Positions 22,040-33,799 of a DNA stretch of 64,000 nt are shown here, piece after piece. How positions within the stretch are numbered: the stretch's first letter is position 1; every line of letters starts with the position of its first letter. The notes under the pieces are model-generated. The model was given only the letters and a program-made list of their open reading frames with translations. It was not told the origin of the DNA and did no database searches. The position numbers and the translations under genes were made by a program. The stretch is from Notospermus geniculatus (lineage: Eukaryota; Nemertea; Pilidiophora; Heteronemertea; Lineidae), in the NCBI GenBank assembly GCA_002633025.1, contig NMRB01001305.1, forward strand, positions 120,997-184,996, given 5' to 3'.

Positions 22040-22170
22040 GTGCACCAAACGAAGATAATCATGAACTCGGTTCAGCCACAACTTTTCAATTGTTCAGGTT
22101 TGCCAGGGCATGATGTGACAATGGAAAAGTTGTGGCTCAACCTAAGTTCAAGATAATCTTCGTTTGGCAC
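22040..22170. mobile_element. foldback MITE (family G, copy 2)
   Basis: Same structure as 14433-14578 but the outermost GGGCCGTA bases are lost on both sides (starts gtgcaccaaacg, ends cgtttggcac). It begins only a few bases from the end of the family H element at 21925-22032, so two unrelated foldback MITEs are adjacent. Confidence 0.88.
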
Positions 22171-22177
22171 AACTTTT

Positions 22178-22285
22178 ACAGACGCTTCGATATTTAGCTC
22201 GACTAAATAAATGCTAAAAAGTATTGTCGAATGGGCTATTGCAGTGATCACATTCGACTTTTACCAATATGTGTACGAAGGCCAA
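22178..22285. mobile_element. dispersed family E element (partial)
   Basis: Contains AGACGCTTCGATATTTAGCT, ATTGTCGAATGGGCTATTG and ATTCGACTTTTACCAATATG, the hallmark words of family E (see 31490-31690). Family E copies share a terminal region reading like TGACAAAAGTCGAAA and an inner GTCGAATGG word. Confidence 0.6.
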
Positions 22286-22289
22286 AAGT

Positions 22290-23150
22290 GGGAGTAACGG
22301 TCGTTATTTTATACACTCAAACTCTGTGTTTTGTGTGATAGTGTGTACTGAGCCCCCAGAACATGGTTTTAGAATGAGTGGCAGTTTATCAAACAAGAAA
22401 GAAACCTCACCATGTCTCTTGACAAACCTTGCTAATGATCACATGATTCTTTATACAGAGAGCCTTCTATTAGCTTCTATTCTCGTCATGTTATGACGAT
22501 GTGGGGTTTCCATCATGAAAACTAACGCTATCATTTGACTCTGGCTTGCGTTACTTCACGTGGATTTTATTATACAAAGGATAGGAATTGGCCTCATTCA
22601 TGTTTCAATTTCTCCAGTATTGTCTTGTGTTGATTTCAAGTTCTTAATTTACCAGCCTGGGCTGGGTTGTTAAACTTCATCATAAAATAAAGGAGAAATT
22701 CTGTTGCACAGAAAAATCTTGTTGCAAATAAATTAAACTGGTATTGGCTTCGTTTTCCTTGCCTTTTCGTTTTCCCAAGTCATTTTCCTTGTCTCAACGA
22801 CTCCTCATTATGATTCCAATTACCGTACCACCACAAAGTTGTTTTGAGTAGGCCTGCTGCAGCCATCAGTCAAGATTCTAACTTCACTCTTCCCTCTGAT
22901 CAGATAGTTTCATATTCTTCCTCTACTTGTCTTTCTCTAGTTGTAATGATTACCATATCGTTGTAAACCTTTGTGACGAATCTTTATCAACTATCCAGGG
23001 ATTCAAATTAGTTTCATTTGTCTTTGAATTCTTTTCATTTTGCTCGGAGACAGTTCACTAGAGTTGAAGGATGTGGCCCTCCAGGGAGAAGCTGAGTATT
23101 AACTCTCTCTTTAGCTAGCTTGATCCATCACATTCAGAGATCTTTAGAGG
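22290..23150. other. unremarkable stretch
   Basis: No gene or repeat recognised. Confidence 0.4.
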
Positions 23151-23156
23151 TTCGTC

Positions 23157-23345
23157 AACGGCGTCACAAGAATCGGCCACGTTGGCCGTCAAATGGCCGG
23201 CGACGACGTCAAAATCGTCACGTCATGATATTTTGACGTCAAATTCTATGTATTGACGCTGTGTTGACGCCCTGACGTCGCTTGACCTTGTGACGCCAAT
23301 ATGTGGCGTCGTGTCATGTAAATGTGACGTCACGTGAAGAACCTC
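23157..23345. mobile_element. CRE-rich MITE (family B, copy 4, diverged)
   Basis: Same orientation as 8013. The ends gaggttcgtcaacggcg and cgtgaagaacctc are preceded by TA on the left but followed by CA on the right. Internal small deletions shorten it to 189 bp. Confidence 0.85.
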
Positions 23346-23960
23346 CAATCTACAAGTACCTCCTGTATTGGAGGCTGAGTGGGACTACTAGTATCACTTG
23401 CTCTGCATATCATGAAACAAATGACCACGAAAACTTCGCTGTTGGAGAGTTAAAATATTGAATCTAATTAACATTTTATCAATACTATAAAGTTCAACTT
23501 TGATGAGAGAAACAAAGGGAGTATATAAAGGAGATGATAATGCGCTAGAGCTTAATGGAGGCTCAGGTCCGTTGTTAAATCCCCTCAAAGGAGGAACCAG
23601 AGTTCATCTTGTCAATCTAAACTCTAAATTCACATGAAGGAGCGACTACATGCTAAGATCAAACCTGTTTTTAAACCATTCAAAGTTCAAAAGCGGAGTT
23701 AATAGCATGACTTAAAGCATGGCTTGGATGGAGTTTTTTGTCTGTTAAATGCTGAGAGATCGATGAAGGTGTTTTTTTAAATGCAATCCAAAGTGACAGA
23801 TTATGAGATGTTTTTCTCTTTGATATTATCATCGAGGAGAGTTAGGTTCAGTCATTCTGTTGATGGGAGGGAGAGTGAAGATGCACGTGATTCATTTTGA
23901 CTGCAACTAGGCCACTCTTCCTTTGATATCATATTTATTGTTGCCCTCTGTAGGAGACGG

Positions 23961-24405
23961 GAGCTGCTGAGCCTAGCTAAGATCTAGTTCCCAGTGCAGA
24001 GTTCGAGGCAGCTGAGCCTAGCAAAGATCTAGTTCCCAGTGCATAGTTCGAGGCAGCTGAGCCTAGCTAAGATCTAGTTCCCAGTGCAGAGATCGAAGCA
24101 GCTGAGCCTATCTCTGAGATCTAGTTCCCAGTGCCTGCAGAGTTCGAGGCAGCTGAGCCTAGCTAAGATCTAGTTCCCAGTGCAGAGTTCGATGTAGCTG
24201 AGCCTAGCTAAGATCTAGTTCCCAGTGCAGAGTTCGAGGCAGCTGAGCCTAGCTAAGATCTAGTTCCCAGTGCATAGTTCGAGGCAGCTGAGCCTGGCTA
24301 AGATCTAGTTCCCAGTGCAGAGTTCGAAGCAGCTGAGCCTAGCTAAGATCTAGTTCCCAGTGCGGAGTTCGAGGTAGCAGAGCCTAAGCTAAGATCTAGC
24401 TCCCA
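23961..24405. repeat. 45-bp minisatellite, about ten copies
   Basis: Unit CAGCTGAGCCTAGCTAAG + ATCTAGTTCCCAGTGCAG + AGTTCGAGG. Copies differ at a few positions; one carries an extra CCTGCAG. Units directly abut, with no unique spacers, so this is not a CRISPR array. Confidence 0.96.
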
Positions 24406-24409
24406 GTCC

Positions 24410-25965
24410 TGGGTCAGACTGTCCCCCGAAGAGACTAGCTGAAGATAGAGCTTAGCAACTCGGCTCACAAGACATGCGAGTCAAGTTCTCTGCTGCATGG
24501 AGTCCCTGACATATGGTATGCGACAAATCTCTCCTGAGCCAATGATAAAATAAAAAGATTTGATTGCAGTGCATTCACACAGCTCAGGATTTCTCCGCCA
24601 ACCTTGGGACCTTAATGAACCGTTGACGTCATTCACGGAGAGAAAATGAGGCAGGAGTCTGGTATTGTTAGGTTCGAGATTAGATGCAGATTCTAAATTA
24701 AGAATCAATAACCCATCTTGAGGTGATGTAGTCTCTAATGGTTTATCAACACTTTAAGACCAGATGCATCCAATGTTGGTGGAGGAGGTTGAGATCAGAG
24801 ATGGATCCAATGTTGGTAGGGGGAGGTTCATGCGGAACTGTTCCATATTGTGCATGTCGATTTCAAGGGGGTTGGGTGGGATAGGTGGGGTTGGGGTGAT
24901 ATGAAGTGATGTAGACATCCTGAAGGCACCATCAAGGGGGGGGGGGCTGATTTCTCCACATCTGACAACATGTTATAGAAATTGATTCGTGGGGCGAGTT
25001 ATACGTATTATGGGAAAAGACTCGTTTTATTCGGCCGACTTCACATAGAAGGTTCGAAGTGATCCCTGCATCGCCTGTTCCAGACGCCCAGTATTTGTAG
25101 GATGAAATGGCTCAGAGGCCATGTGGTCACCTGACTGTGACTTTAGGCCACCAAACTAGAGGAGCGAATGACAAATATCAAGTCGAAATGTTCCATTCCA
25201 GGGTCATATGATCACGATCAAAATTTGGTATATAAATGTAGAGGGAACCTATCTGAATACAAAGGGACACATCAGGTTATAACATGCTAATTGTTCATGA
25301 GATACCGATATTGAAAGATTGAAGTCGATTTTCAAAATGGCCGACTGGCAGCCATATTTGAAGCAAAATTGGGCCAAAATTTCGCGCACTCGCAGAGAGT
25401 ATACGAGAGGCATGAGGATATCTGTGCTGTATCCGAAGCAGCATCAATGTAACCAGCCTCCAATACACAGTCGTGTCCGTCTCCTATCTCGTGATCATTT
25501 TGTCCAAGGATCATGTTACCTGAGCCGTGCTGGCCCGTGCCATTTGGTAGCCCGCTCGTGACAAACATGCACGAATCCCTGACAATAGAAGTCATCGATG
25601 AATCTCTACACGTCATCGATTCCTTCTCACCATCCACTTTAACAATTCATCGCATGTAGCATTCAATTCTGTGACAAATTGACGAACAAGTCAGGTTTGT
25701 GTTGCTGGTGATTGCTTATTCTTAACAACTTGTGATGCTTTCATCTTCATCCCAGGGGAATATCTGATAACAAAATGGTGCATGCTGGGATTGATACGGG
25801 ATGCCAACACTCTCGAATCCCGTACAACTCGTGCTATTCTTTACTGAGTTCCATGATCACTCAATGAACGGGTGGACCACCTGCAACCAGTTCCTCAGAT
25901 TCATTTGTTACTGCTACAGGGAAGTCAAGGCCTTCGTATACTTCATGAATAAAGGTCTAAATCAG
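24410..25965. other. unremarkable stretch
   Basis: A two-copy GATGGATCCAATGTTGGT repeat occurs at about 24762-24822 and G homopolymers near 24940. No gene recognised. Confidence 0.4.
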
Positions 25966-25969
25966 TCAG

Positions 25970-26155
25970 TACAATAGTCTACTCAACAGTAATTTGCAGC
26001 AACACTCCGCATAAGAACTTTACTTTCATAGACGCTTCGACATTAGCTAGACCAAGGTGTTGTCGAATGGCCCATCAGTGAGAACTTTCGACTTTTGTCA
26101 GTCAGTGAATGAAGGCTTTGTATTCCACAAAAGTCGAAATTTAACACTCATTGCT
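25970..26155. mobile_element. dispersed family E element
   Basis: Contains CAATAGTCTACTCAACAGT, AACACTCCGCATAAG, TAGACGCTTCGACATTAGCT, GTTGTCGAATGGCCCATC and TCGACTTTTGTCAGTCAGTG, in an order consistent with 31490-31690. Confidence 0.65.
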
Positions 26156-26159
26156 TTCG

Positions 26160-28105
26160 TTGTTTGATCGTGGATAACAGATATTTGACCACATGTTAAG
26201 AAACAAATTGGACCATTACCAGGTACCAGATTTATGTGGCCAAAAAGAATTAAAACAATCCAGGGACTTTATTCACGACGTTCTCGTTACTTACGGAGTG
26301 CGTAAACTATTGTCCATTTGCGGACAACCCTATTGTTCACTACCAGCCTAACAAAGGATTTATGGGCCCTTAAAGTTAGGGGGGCTTTGTGAATAAGGTC
26401 GCAGACAGTGCTGTGCATGAACATGTACAACTACATCACCCACAGTGCATTCCGATGACAGACAAGTGAGTGACTTGACCCAACATGAATCTTGATTAGA
26501 GATGTCTTTGGTTTGTGTGCACTCATCATCCAGAACAGCATAACTACATCACCATCACTGGCTCTTATCTAGTGCCGGAGTAGGACCAGCTAAAGTGCTT
26601 CAAGGGTGTCGCATGTTTGAGAGAATGCAAATCATAGCAGACCCACGTCAACAGAATCAATAAAGACTGAATGCATTTCACTGATGCAGGCAAGTTTGCT
26701 TTTGTGTGGCCTCGGTTTAGAGTGATCTTCACCTCCTCTTAAGGACCATATCACCGTGATATCGTTCTGGTTGTTACAGCTATCTTGATGTCTCAATCTG
26801 ATGGTCATGACATTGAAACATGATATTGAGAACTGTAAACAACGCAACTGCATCCTGTTTGTCCCTGGACCAACACGGGGGCATGTTTTGAAATTCCTTC
26901 TTGGAGTTCGGATGCAATCATTACAATCACAGTTACCGGTGGCTTTCTTTCCAAATAACACATGACAAAGCATGCAAGGAGAAAAATAAATGGTAAAAAG
27001 AGAAGACATAGCCTACGTATAAAACCAGAAACATGATGGTTGCGATTTCGGCGGAAGTGGCGCAGATCTGCGAATTCGAGATCCGTCTATAAGAAGTGTA
27101 TTTCATCTTCCACTTTTGCCAATGTCTTTTGTTATCCTCCATTGTTCATCTGCCTTCCCGTCCTTCGTTTATCTTGTAGACCTTACGGCGGTTTATTTAT
27201 TCCTCAGATATTTTCATATTTATAACATACAAACAACGAAAGAAAACAAAATCTCCTCCAGATATTGCCCTGTTTGCGATCCTTTGATGTCGTTTGGCAT
27301 TCAATCAAAACATCCGTTCAGGGCACCAATCAGAATCCAGACACAGGGGGAAGATTGGTAATTAGCGCCTTAAGGGTGATACTCCTCACTTAATTAGTTT
27401 TGTAAACTAATTGGAGTAATGAAGGCTGTTCGTTTGGAGCACATCTCCCACTGGTGATAAAATTTTGCAGAAAAGACATGCGCCCATAAATCTTGCGATG
27501 ATATTTTGAGAGATGTTAGAACTGAACCCTTCGTACATTGATTGGCAGAAGACGAAAGTGATGATGTAACAGTGGTTGGTTGAAAGCATTATCTGCCACT
27601 CCAAGTTCTGTACCGGTAATGTTCTCCCAACATTCTAGACGAATCCAGTTCTCCACAAGACTTTTGTTTCTTTTTGTCAGTGTGCTGTGTAGGCCTATCT
27701 ACTCAGACTCAGATATTTTAGTCCACTCTGACCACCTCCCGTTGATAGTCTGCCGTCTCGCACTGTCTTTATTTACAGCAGAGCAGCTGGTGGTTTAGTT
27801 TGTTCTGGTTCCGACCAATTGATGCATTAGTTTGGTCTGTTCGCTGTGGTTTCTTTCTCTCAGAACACCTGCTCCTTGCCGTACTTCAGCTAAATTGATC
27901 TTCACGATAAAGAATCTTCATGAAAGTTTAATGGCATTTCTAGCATTCAAGTGTCCAACTGTTTCCTATTATTAGAGATGCAATGAAATGTGGTGTTCTT
28001 AAGGAGGGTGTTCACCCGATCTTGGGCTGTCTTGTCGGGTCTAATTCATTGCAAAGCTCTAAACTCCTTACCAATCGTTCGTCTTGCTCTGTTTCTCCCG
28101 TTCCT
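26160..28105. other. unremarkable stretch with minor inverted repeats
   Basis: A weak inverted repeat (gactttattcacgac near 26268, tttgtgaataaggtc near 26386) and a small hairpin AATTAGTTTTGTAAACTAATT at about 27394-27414 are visible. No gene recognised. Confidence 0.4.
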
Positions 28106-28110
28106 TTATA

Positions 28111-28314
28111 CACGACGTAATTTCAACAATGTCTGCCATTTCTGACGTCGACGTCATGACGCAAAGCCGGGGGTTCAAATGCATTGCAGACGTCGTGGCG
28201 TTGTCCTATGACGCAAAGCCGGGGGTTCAAATGCATTGCTGACGTCGTGACGTCGTCCTATGACGCAAAGCTGGGGGCAAAACGCGCAACTCAACAGAAC
28301 GACGTTACGTCGTG
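28111..28314. mobile_element. GACGTC-rich MITE (family C, full copy)
   Basis: Perfect 10-bp terminal inverted repeats CACGACGTAA / TTACGTCGTG. Inside, the segment TGACGCAAAGCCGGGGG + TTCAAATGCATTGC + (A/T)GACGTCGTG is duplicated in tandem, making this copy longer than the one at 4641. No ORF belonging to the element. Confidence 0.87.
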
Positions 28315-28319
28315 GATGA

Positions 28320-29040
28320 ACAGTTCTTCAGATTCCACAGATCTCATTTCGTTAAATTTCTCTGTATTGGTCCCCTCCCTCTGTCTTTTGTTTAAAAAAA
28401 TTGTCTGCGGTTCCTCATGAGGCTTTCATAGACCCATTCACACAAACGTCCAGTGGTGATTTCGTCTACACTGATCGAGGAGGCCCGTATCATTATATTT
28501 ACTCTTCCGGTCGGCAAATCTTCTTCAGGACACAACGCATTCTGTGGAAGGACTCTCTCATTCATAGTTGTTCCTTCATAATTTACCTGTCCCACCTCCA
28601 CCTGCCTGCCAGTTTCCATCTCCACCATCAGTTGTACCACTCTCCCTCCACACACCTGCTACCTTAGCACTGCTGATCACAGAATCTTAAATAAGCAGAA
28701 CAACATGAAAATTTGATGATGTCGCACCCACCAGGGAATACCAATGTTTTGTCGGCAGGAACTTGCATCTATACATGGTGTAGAACCTGGGGTAGTTGGT
28801 CGTGAAACTCGTGTGTCACACAGACTGTTTTTTCTCTACGTGTCTGATAATGTTCTTCCTAAAGGTCTTCTTGTGCATGCACAAGTAGAAATGCTCTTGT
28901 AGGGGAAATGTTCAATGGCAGCAGCACATGGAAGTGAAATAAAAAAGAAAGAAAGAAAGAAATGGTCCTCAAGGGGTCGTGCACTCTTCCTTTGGTCGTG
29001 AATTTATCGAAAAAAAACCTGTGAGTCCATGCCCTTACAT
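28320..29040. other. unremarkable stretch
   Basis: A short (GAAA)n microsatellite is at about 28944-28962. No gene recognised. Confidence 0.4.
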
Positions 29041-29172
29041 CTGCCAGATGATGTAAGGCCGTCATTGACTGCAAGACAAAGGTCAAAATTTGTCACTACA
29101 ATAGTCTTTTCAACAGAAGGCCTTTATTACATCAACACTCCACAATAGTCGAAATCACCTGACATAACACTA

Positions 29173-29321
29173 GGGGCCGTATGCACCAAATGAAGATTAT
29201 CTTGAACTCAGGTTGAGCCACAACTTTTCAATTGTTCAGGTTTGCAAGGCCATGATGTGACAATGGAAAAGTTGTGGCTCAACCTGAGTTCAAGATTATC
29301 TTCGTTTGGTGCATACGGCCC
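29173..29321. mobile_element. foldback MITE (family G, copy 3, complete, TA flanks)
   Basis: 149 bp, ends GGGGCCGTATGCACC and GGTGCATACGGCC C, arms of about 60 bp almost perfectly complementary. TA on both sides (29171-29172, 29322-29323). Best reference copy for the family. Confidence 0.93.
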
Positions 29322-29330
29322 TAGGAGATT

Positions 29331-29599
29331 ACACGATCAAATTTTTCATCCAATTTTCTGAATATGCTCAATAAAGGCCTATGCGGGTTTATAAGCCTAC
29401 ATTAGGGAGTTTTCGCAAAGCGCCCGAAACGCCAACGCGAACGCCGAACCCATTGTTCGATGCCACGAAGCGAGCACCGAACAAAAGGACAGACGTTCGC
29501 GTTGGCGTTTCGGGGGCTTTGCGAAAACTCCCTATTGAAGCCCCAATAGACCCGGAATCTGAATTTCCAAAAAATTGGATGAGACATTTTGATCGTGTA
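29331..29599. mobile_element. MITE family A copy, split by an inserted MITE
   Basis: The ends tacacgatcaaattttt and tttgatcgtgta plus the interior word TATGCGGGTTTATA match the element at 431-585 in opposite orientation. A family H element at 29405-29532 interrupts it. Joining the two outer parts restores the gene-free arrangement seen at 431-585. Confidence 0.85.
29405..29532. mobile_element. foldback MITE (family H, copy 2) nested in family A
   Basis: 128 bp, ends GGGAGTTTTCGCAAAGC and GCTTTGCGAAAACTCCC, arms of about 38 bp extending through CGTTGGCGTTTCGG. Flanked by TA (29403-29404, 29533-29534). The uninterrupted family A copy has a single TA at the corresponding place. Confidence 0.92.
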
Positions 29600-29689
29600 C
29601 AGCGGGCACAAGCCAAATCAAGGCATTATCGAATGGAATATTGTTGGCTTCGACTATTGTCAATCAGTGTATGAAGGCCCTCAATTTTG

Positions 29690-30870
29690 CACAGGGACGC
29701 CTGTGGAATCAAGATGGTAAATTCAAAGTATTTGCCACACCTCCCCCTGCCTCTATCTTTGATCACACAAAGGTGACCTATTCCAATTACTGGCACTCTG
29801 GCCCAGAATGGATGACACGGCTGTCAGCTTGTCTTCATTCTGACTGAGCCTTTTAACACATGCAAGGTTTCCAACACCTTTCAATATCCCAAAGTAGATA
29901 TGACGCAGCAGACCAGCTCCGAACAGGTGCCATCTCATTTAGAGGAGATCGACAGAATCTCATTACGATTGGAGCTTCTATATTGATCTGTATTTGTAGA
30001 CAATAGACTGAGGAATCCTGGGTAATGGACTGAGGAATTCTGGGTAAGGTGGTCGAAGGTCATGGGTGGGGGTGGGGGGCAGGCGGTGTTTTTCTGCTGG
30101 TGCCCTGTCTGTCAAAGCGATCATGAGCACCTGAACCGCCGTTTAAATCAGTGAGACCTTGTTACCCCATCCTTCGCATAGGCCTACATTTTGCGGGCCT
30201 CCATACACTACTGATTGACAAAAGTCGAAATACCTATTTTCAACAGTTTAATCGATAAAACACTGGTCGAATGTCAAAATGTCCATTAAAGTAATAATGT
30301 CAGAAAAATGCCAACTTTTGTGTCATATTGCTGAAATTCAGTTCTCATCATGGCTGCTAGAGGGCTCTGATTTGTTTCTTTCTTCTAGAGAAACCATGAG
30401 GTGTTTTCTATTTGATGCATACATGTACTTATTCTGAGTGATCTCTGCATGGTAATATGGTAATGAAATAGATTTCATCGCCTACTCGTAATCCGTCAAA
30501 CATCAGAGAGTGTTTGGACCATTGATCTCCATCATGACACGTGACGACCCCCTGTGGTTGGTGTCCCTGGTGGTTGCTATCCAAATCAACTTCTTTCATT
30601 CCACCACTCAGGTGGTTGATTGGGTCTGCGTCACAGTCCCTGATGTCAACAATGTGTCACGTGTCACGTACCCGTATTCTCACTTCATACATTGCACCAT
30701 TGATGTGGTTGATGAGGTCCACGTCACCCATGCCAATAATGTATCCATTTATCTCCTAACTGACCCTTCGTCAGTCCTCAATACAGAGACTTTTTGTCAC
30801 CGGACATTTTGAACCCAAACATTTTTCTGTTTTCTCATGATCCCAATTCCATNCCCCAACGATTGCATTC
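29690..30870. other. mostly unremarkable; family E fragments
   Basis: Family E-like words occur just upstream at 29608-29680 and at about 30205-30275 (TGATTGACAAAAGTCGAAA). No gene recognised. A single n is at 30853. Confidence 0.4.
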
Positions 30871-30871
30871 A

Positions 30872-30979
30872 GTGACAGGCCGGCGCAGCGAGCGGTTGTA
30901 TCGAAGACGTCAAAAACAGACGGCAATGACGTCGCGTCGTGACATCCTTGACGCACTGCAACAATTGCGAAACGTCGAC
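30872..30979. mobile_element. MITE family F fragment (inverted)
   Basis: Contains ACAGGCCGGCGCAGCGAGC, GAAGACGTCAAAAACAGA and CCTTGACGCACTGCAACAA, the inverse of the family F interior. Terminal AATGAGGAACC repeats are not preserved. Confidence 0.75.
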
Positions 30980-31489
30980 AAAGGTGGCAACCGCTCACAT
31001 CGCCTCCCAGTTGCAGTATTTCTGCAGATTCCTTGTTCATTTTCTGTCGTGAATTCTGTCCATTTCATCGCCCCATTCCTCCAAGCCGGGGGGTTAATCC
31101 CCGATGATTTCCCGCGCACACAAGGCTAGTCGAGAGCTTATTTTCCTAATGCCGTCGACCCCACGATAATCAATATAATTATGATTCCATAACACCACAT
31201 TAATTGTCAGCTGTTTGTCTCCTGATTTGAGATGATGATTGATGCCGGCAAAGAACCGCGGGTTGTCCGGATGGCGACGTGATCTAACGCAGTCAGGAGT
31301 GTCAGGACAAACAATGGTGAACGTCCAGGCGTCCTTGGGGGAGGTCATGGTCCAAGTCTGCTGTCTGCACTAGCAGGAAGAGAGCCAGGACCGAATGCTT
31401 TCCTCCACTTGACAGTATTCTCGCAAGAGTTGGCTCTCTATGGGGATACAATCGTCGGGCAGTCGTTTGTGCCGTCAGTAGTCTACTAT

Positions 31490-31690
31490 TTGACAAAAGT
31501 CGAAATCAGTTACAACAGGGTCTATTCAAGTACTATACAGGAACACTCCACATAAGTCGAAAATCTCTGACATCACTTAACTAATTTATGACACTTCGAT
31601 ATTTCATATTTTATTCCTCCATGATCAAGGTATTGTCGAATGGACTATTTGTCGTGACCACTTTCACCTATTGTCAATCAGTGTATGAAA
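31490..31690. mobile_element. dispersed family E element (near full length)
   Basis: Begins TGACAAAAGTCGAAATCAG, contains ACACTCCACATAAGTCGAAA, GACACTTCGATATTTC, AAGGTATTGTCGAATGGAC and ends TATTGTCAATCAGTGTATGA. The first and last words are approximate inverses of each other, so it behaves as a ~200-bp inverted-repeat element. About ten full or partial copies are scattered through the window. Confidence 0.75.
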
Positions 31691-32079
31691 TCCGTTATAT
31701 CTGAAGCACGGGATAAGCACAATGGAAATGGTTTCATAAGCCGTCACGTAACAATGAAGGCCATGGTTCCCTAATCCTTTATAAAACCCCAGTACTTCTC
31801 CACTTTTTCCCTCTCAGCTTGAGGTATCTATAACCAATACACTAATTGATTTCTCTCTATGAAAGGCAGCACAAGTTATTGACACACAGCTCAATAGATG
31901 TTGAAGTGCTTTATGTTCACACTTGACCGTTGCTCTCATGGCTCCGGTTACAGCACGCGACATGAAGGAATGTAGGGATTGTGATTGGTGGACAAGGAAG
32001 ACGTTTGTACTTGTCGTTCTCTTGGTGTGGAAAAGGTACAGAGGCACTTCTCTTCCTGTTGATATCGACTTCATAATTA
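31690..32079. other. unremarkable stretch up to the gap
   Basis: No gene recognised. Confidence 0.4.
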
Positions 32080-32526
32080 NNNNNNNNNNNNNNNNNNNNN
32101 NNNNNNNNNNNNNNNNNNNNNNNNNNNNNNNNNNNNNNNNNNNNNNNNNNNNNNNNNNNNNNNNNNNNNNNNNNNNNNNNNNNNNNNNNNNNNNNNNNNN
32201 NNNNNNNNNNNNNNNNNNNNNNNNNNNNNNNNNNNNNNNNNNNNNNNNNNNNNNNNNNNNNNNNNNNNNNNNNNNNNNNNNNNNNNNNNNNNNNNNNNNN
32301 NNNNNNNNNNNNNNNNNNNNNNNNNNNNNNNNNNNNNNNNNNNNNNNNNNNNNNNNNNNNNNNNNNNNNNNNNNNNNNNNNNNNNNNNNNNNNNNNNNNN
32401 NNNNNNNNNNNNNNNNNNNNNNNNNNNNNNNNNNNNNNNNNNNNNNNNNNNNNNNNNNNNNNNNNNNNNNNNNNNNNNNNNNNNNNNNNNNNNNNNNNNN
32501 NNNNNNNNNNNNNNNNNNNNNNNNNN
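32080..32526. other. assembly gap (447 N)
   Basis: Unresolved bases. Open frames on either strand crossing this interval are artefacts. Confidence 1.
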
Positions 32527-32557
32527 GAGGCTGCAAAATAAACCAAACTCTTGTGTT

Positions 32558-32582
32558 ACTGGTGTAATAGTATTACACCAGT
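32558..32582. repeat. small perfect palindrome ACTGGTGTAATA
   Basis: ACTGGTGTAATA, one base, TATTACACCAGT; followed directly by a further copy of TATTACACCAGT. A short hairpin next to the gap; no function inferred. Confidence 0.8.
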
Positions 32583-32599
32583 ATTACACCAGTATTATT

Positions 32600-33610
32600 T
32601 GTATTACTAATACAAACTGGCGGCACACACACAGAGAAATCTCAGTAAAATCATCTGTACGAGCCATGTCTCGTAGACTGGTGTAAAGGCTTTCTCCACG
32701 CGAAATCCTTCTCGAGCGAGTTGGCTCTCAATGAGCATTTCACCATTGTTTGTTTCCTTAGAGCTTAGCCTTGACCAGTGACACAAACGGCTGCCCATAC
32801 TTTCCTGTGGTTGAGCTGCCCATAGAGAGGCAACTTGCGCAAGAATCTCTCACATGGATGGCCCCTTGAATACACGGCACCCCAGTCATGTCACTTTGTG
32901 GTGAAAGTGTTAAACCTGAACTGATTACTGAGTTCTCCGCCAAGGGGGATGACAAATACAGCTGGGTCTTAGTGCTGGCTTACGACCATTGCACACTGAG
33001 AGGAAGAGAGTAGACATGAAGGTATGGATGTTGGTCTGGTGGTGGAGAACCTCAAATCATTTTCTAAACCCTTAGAACATCCACTACAAAGAGAACCATC
33101 CTGCTGTCATTCGAAACGATAGGATTGGCCAGGGATCCTTTCAGCGTTTGTAGATCACATACCTTTTGTATAATTGTTGAAGAGGAACGTAAGGATGAGT
33201 CATCTTCCATCCTTCTGGCGATGACCAAACCTTTGTGTTTCCTCTGAAAACATTGCAGTGTGAACATTGATTCTGACTGTATCTTGGCTTTAGTCCCTGC
33301 TCAGTTTGTGTGATGTGTTTGTCAACCCTTTCACTTCCCAGGGGCAATTTCATAAATAAAATGTAGATGATTATGAAAAGTCTGGTAAACCCTGTCGATG
33401 TAAGTATTCACTTTGTAGCACTCCAATGAATCCCTCTTTGGTAGAGTTCAGGGTCTTCAGCGCCTTTTTCTACACATTTTTTTATTCAACAGAATGTTCT
33501 TCGGAATTGAAAGAGGTGAACTTCACGAAGTGTGAGTTCGAAAGTCTTCTGTCTGGCTTTCGTTATTTGTTTCTTTTAGTCTTCGCTTCTTTGTGATACC
33601 CTCCCAATGA
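32600..33610. other. unremarkable stretch
   Basis: No gene or repeat recognised. Confidence 0.4.
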
Positions 33611-33611
33611 T

Positions 33612-33798
33612 AATGGGGAACCCGCAGAACTACCTCATTACTGTGAGGCGCTGTACCTTTTTTCGATGTTTCGTTTCGTGTTGCACTGCGTCAAGGACGT
33701 CGTCACGCGACGTCATTGCGTTGCTTTGCTCTGTTTTTGACGTCTTCGGTGCTCGCAGCACTGATCTGTGGGGATAAAAATCTTTCAGGTTCCTCATT
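33612..33798. mobile_element. MITE family F, short complete copy
   Basis: 187 bp with ends AATGGGGAACCCGCAG and CAGGTTCCTCATT. Interior GTTGCACTGCGTCAAGGACG, CGCGACGTCATTGCG and TTTTTGACGTCTTCGG. This is the compact reference copy of the family. Confidence 0.88.
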
Positions 33799-33799
33799 G

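Noticed and set aside
23961-24405. Regular 45-bp repeats that might suggest a CRISPR-like array
   Set aside because: Units abut without unique spacers, and the window is eukaryotic.
31814-32567. Open frames of 209-240 codons
   Set aside because: They cross the 447-N gap; the real sequence parts are short and featureless.
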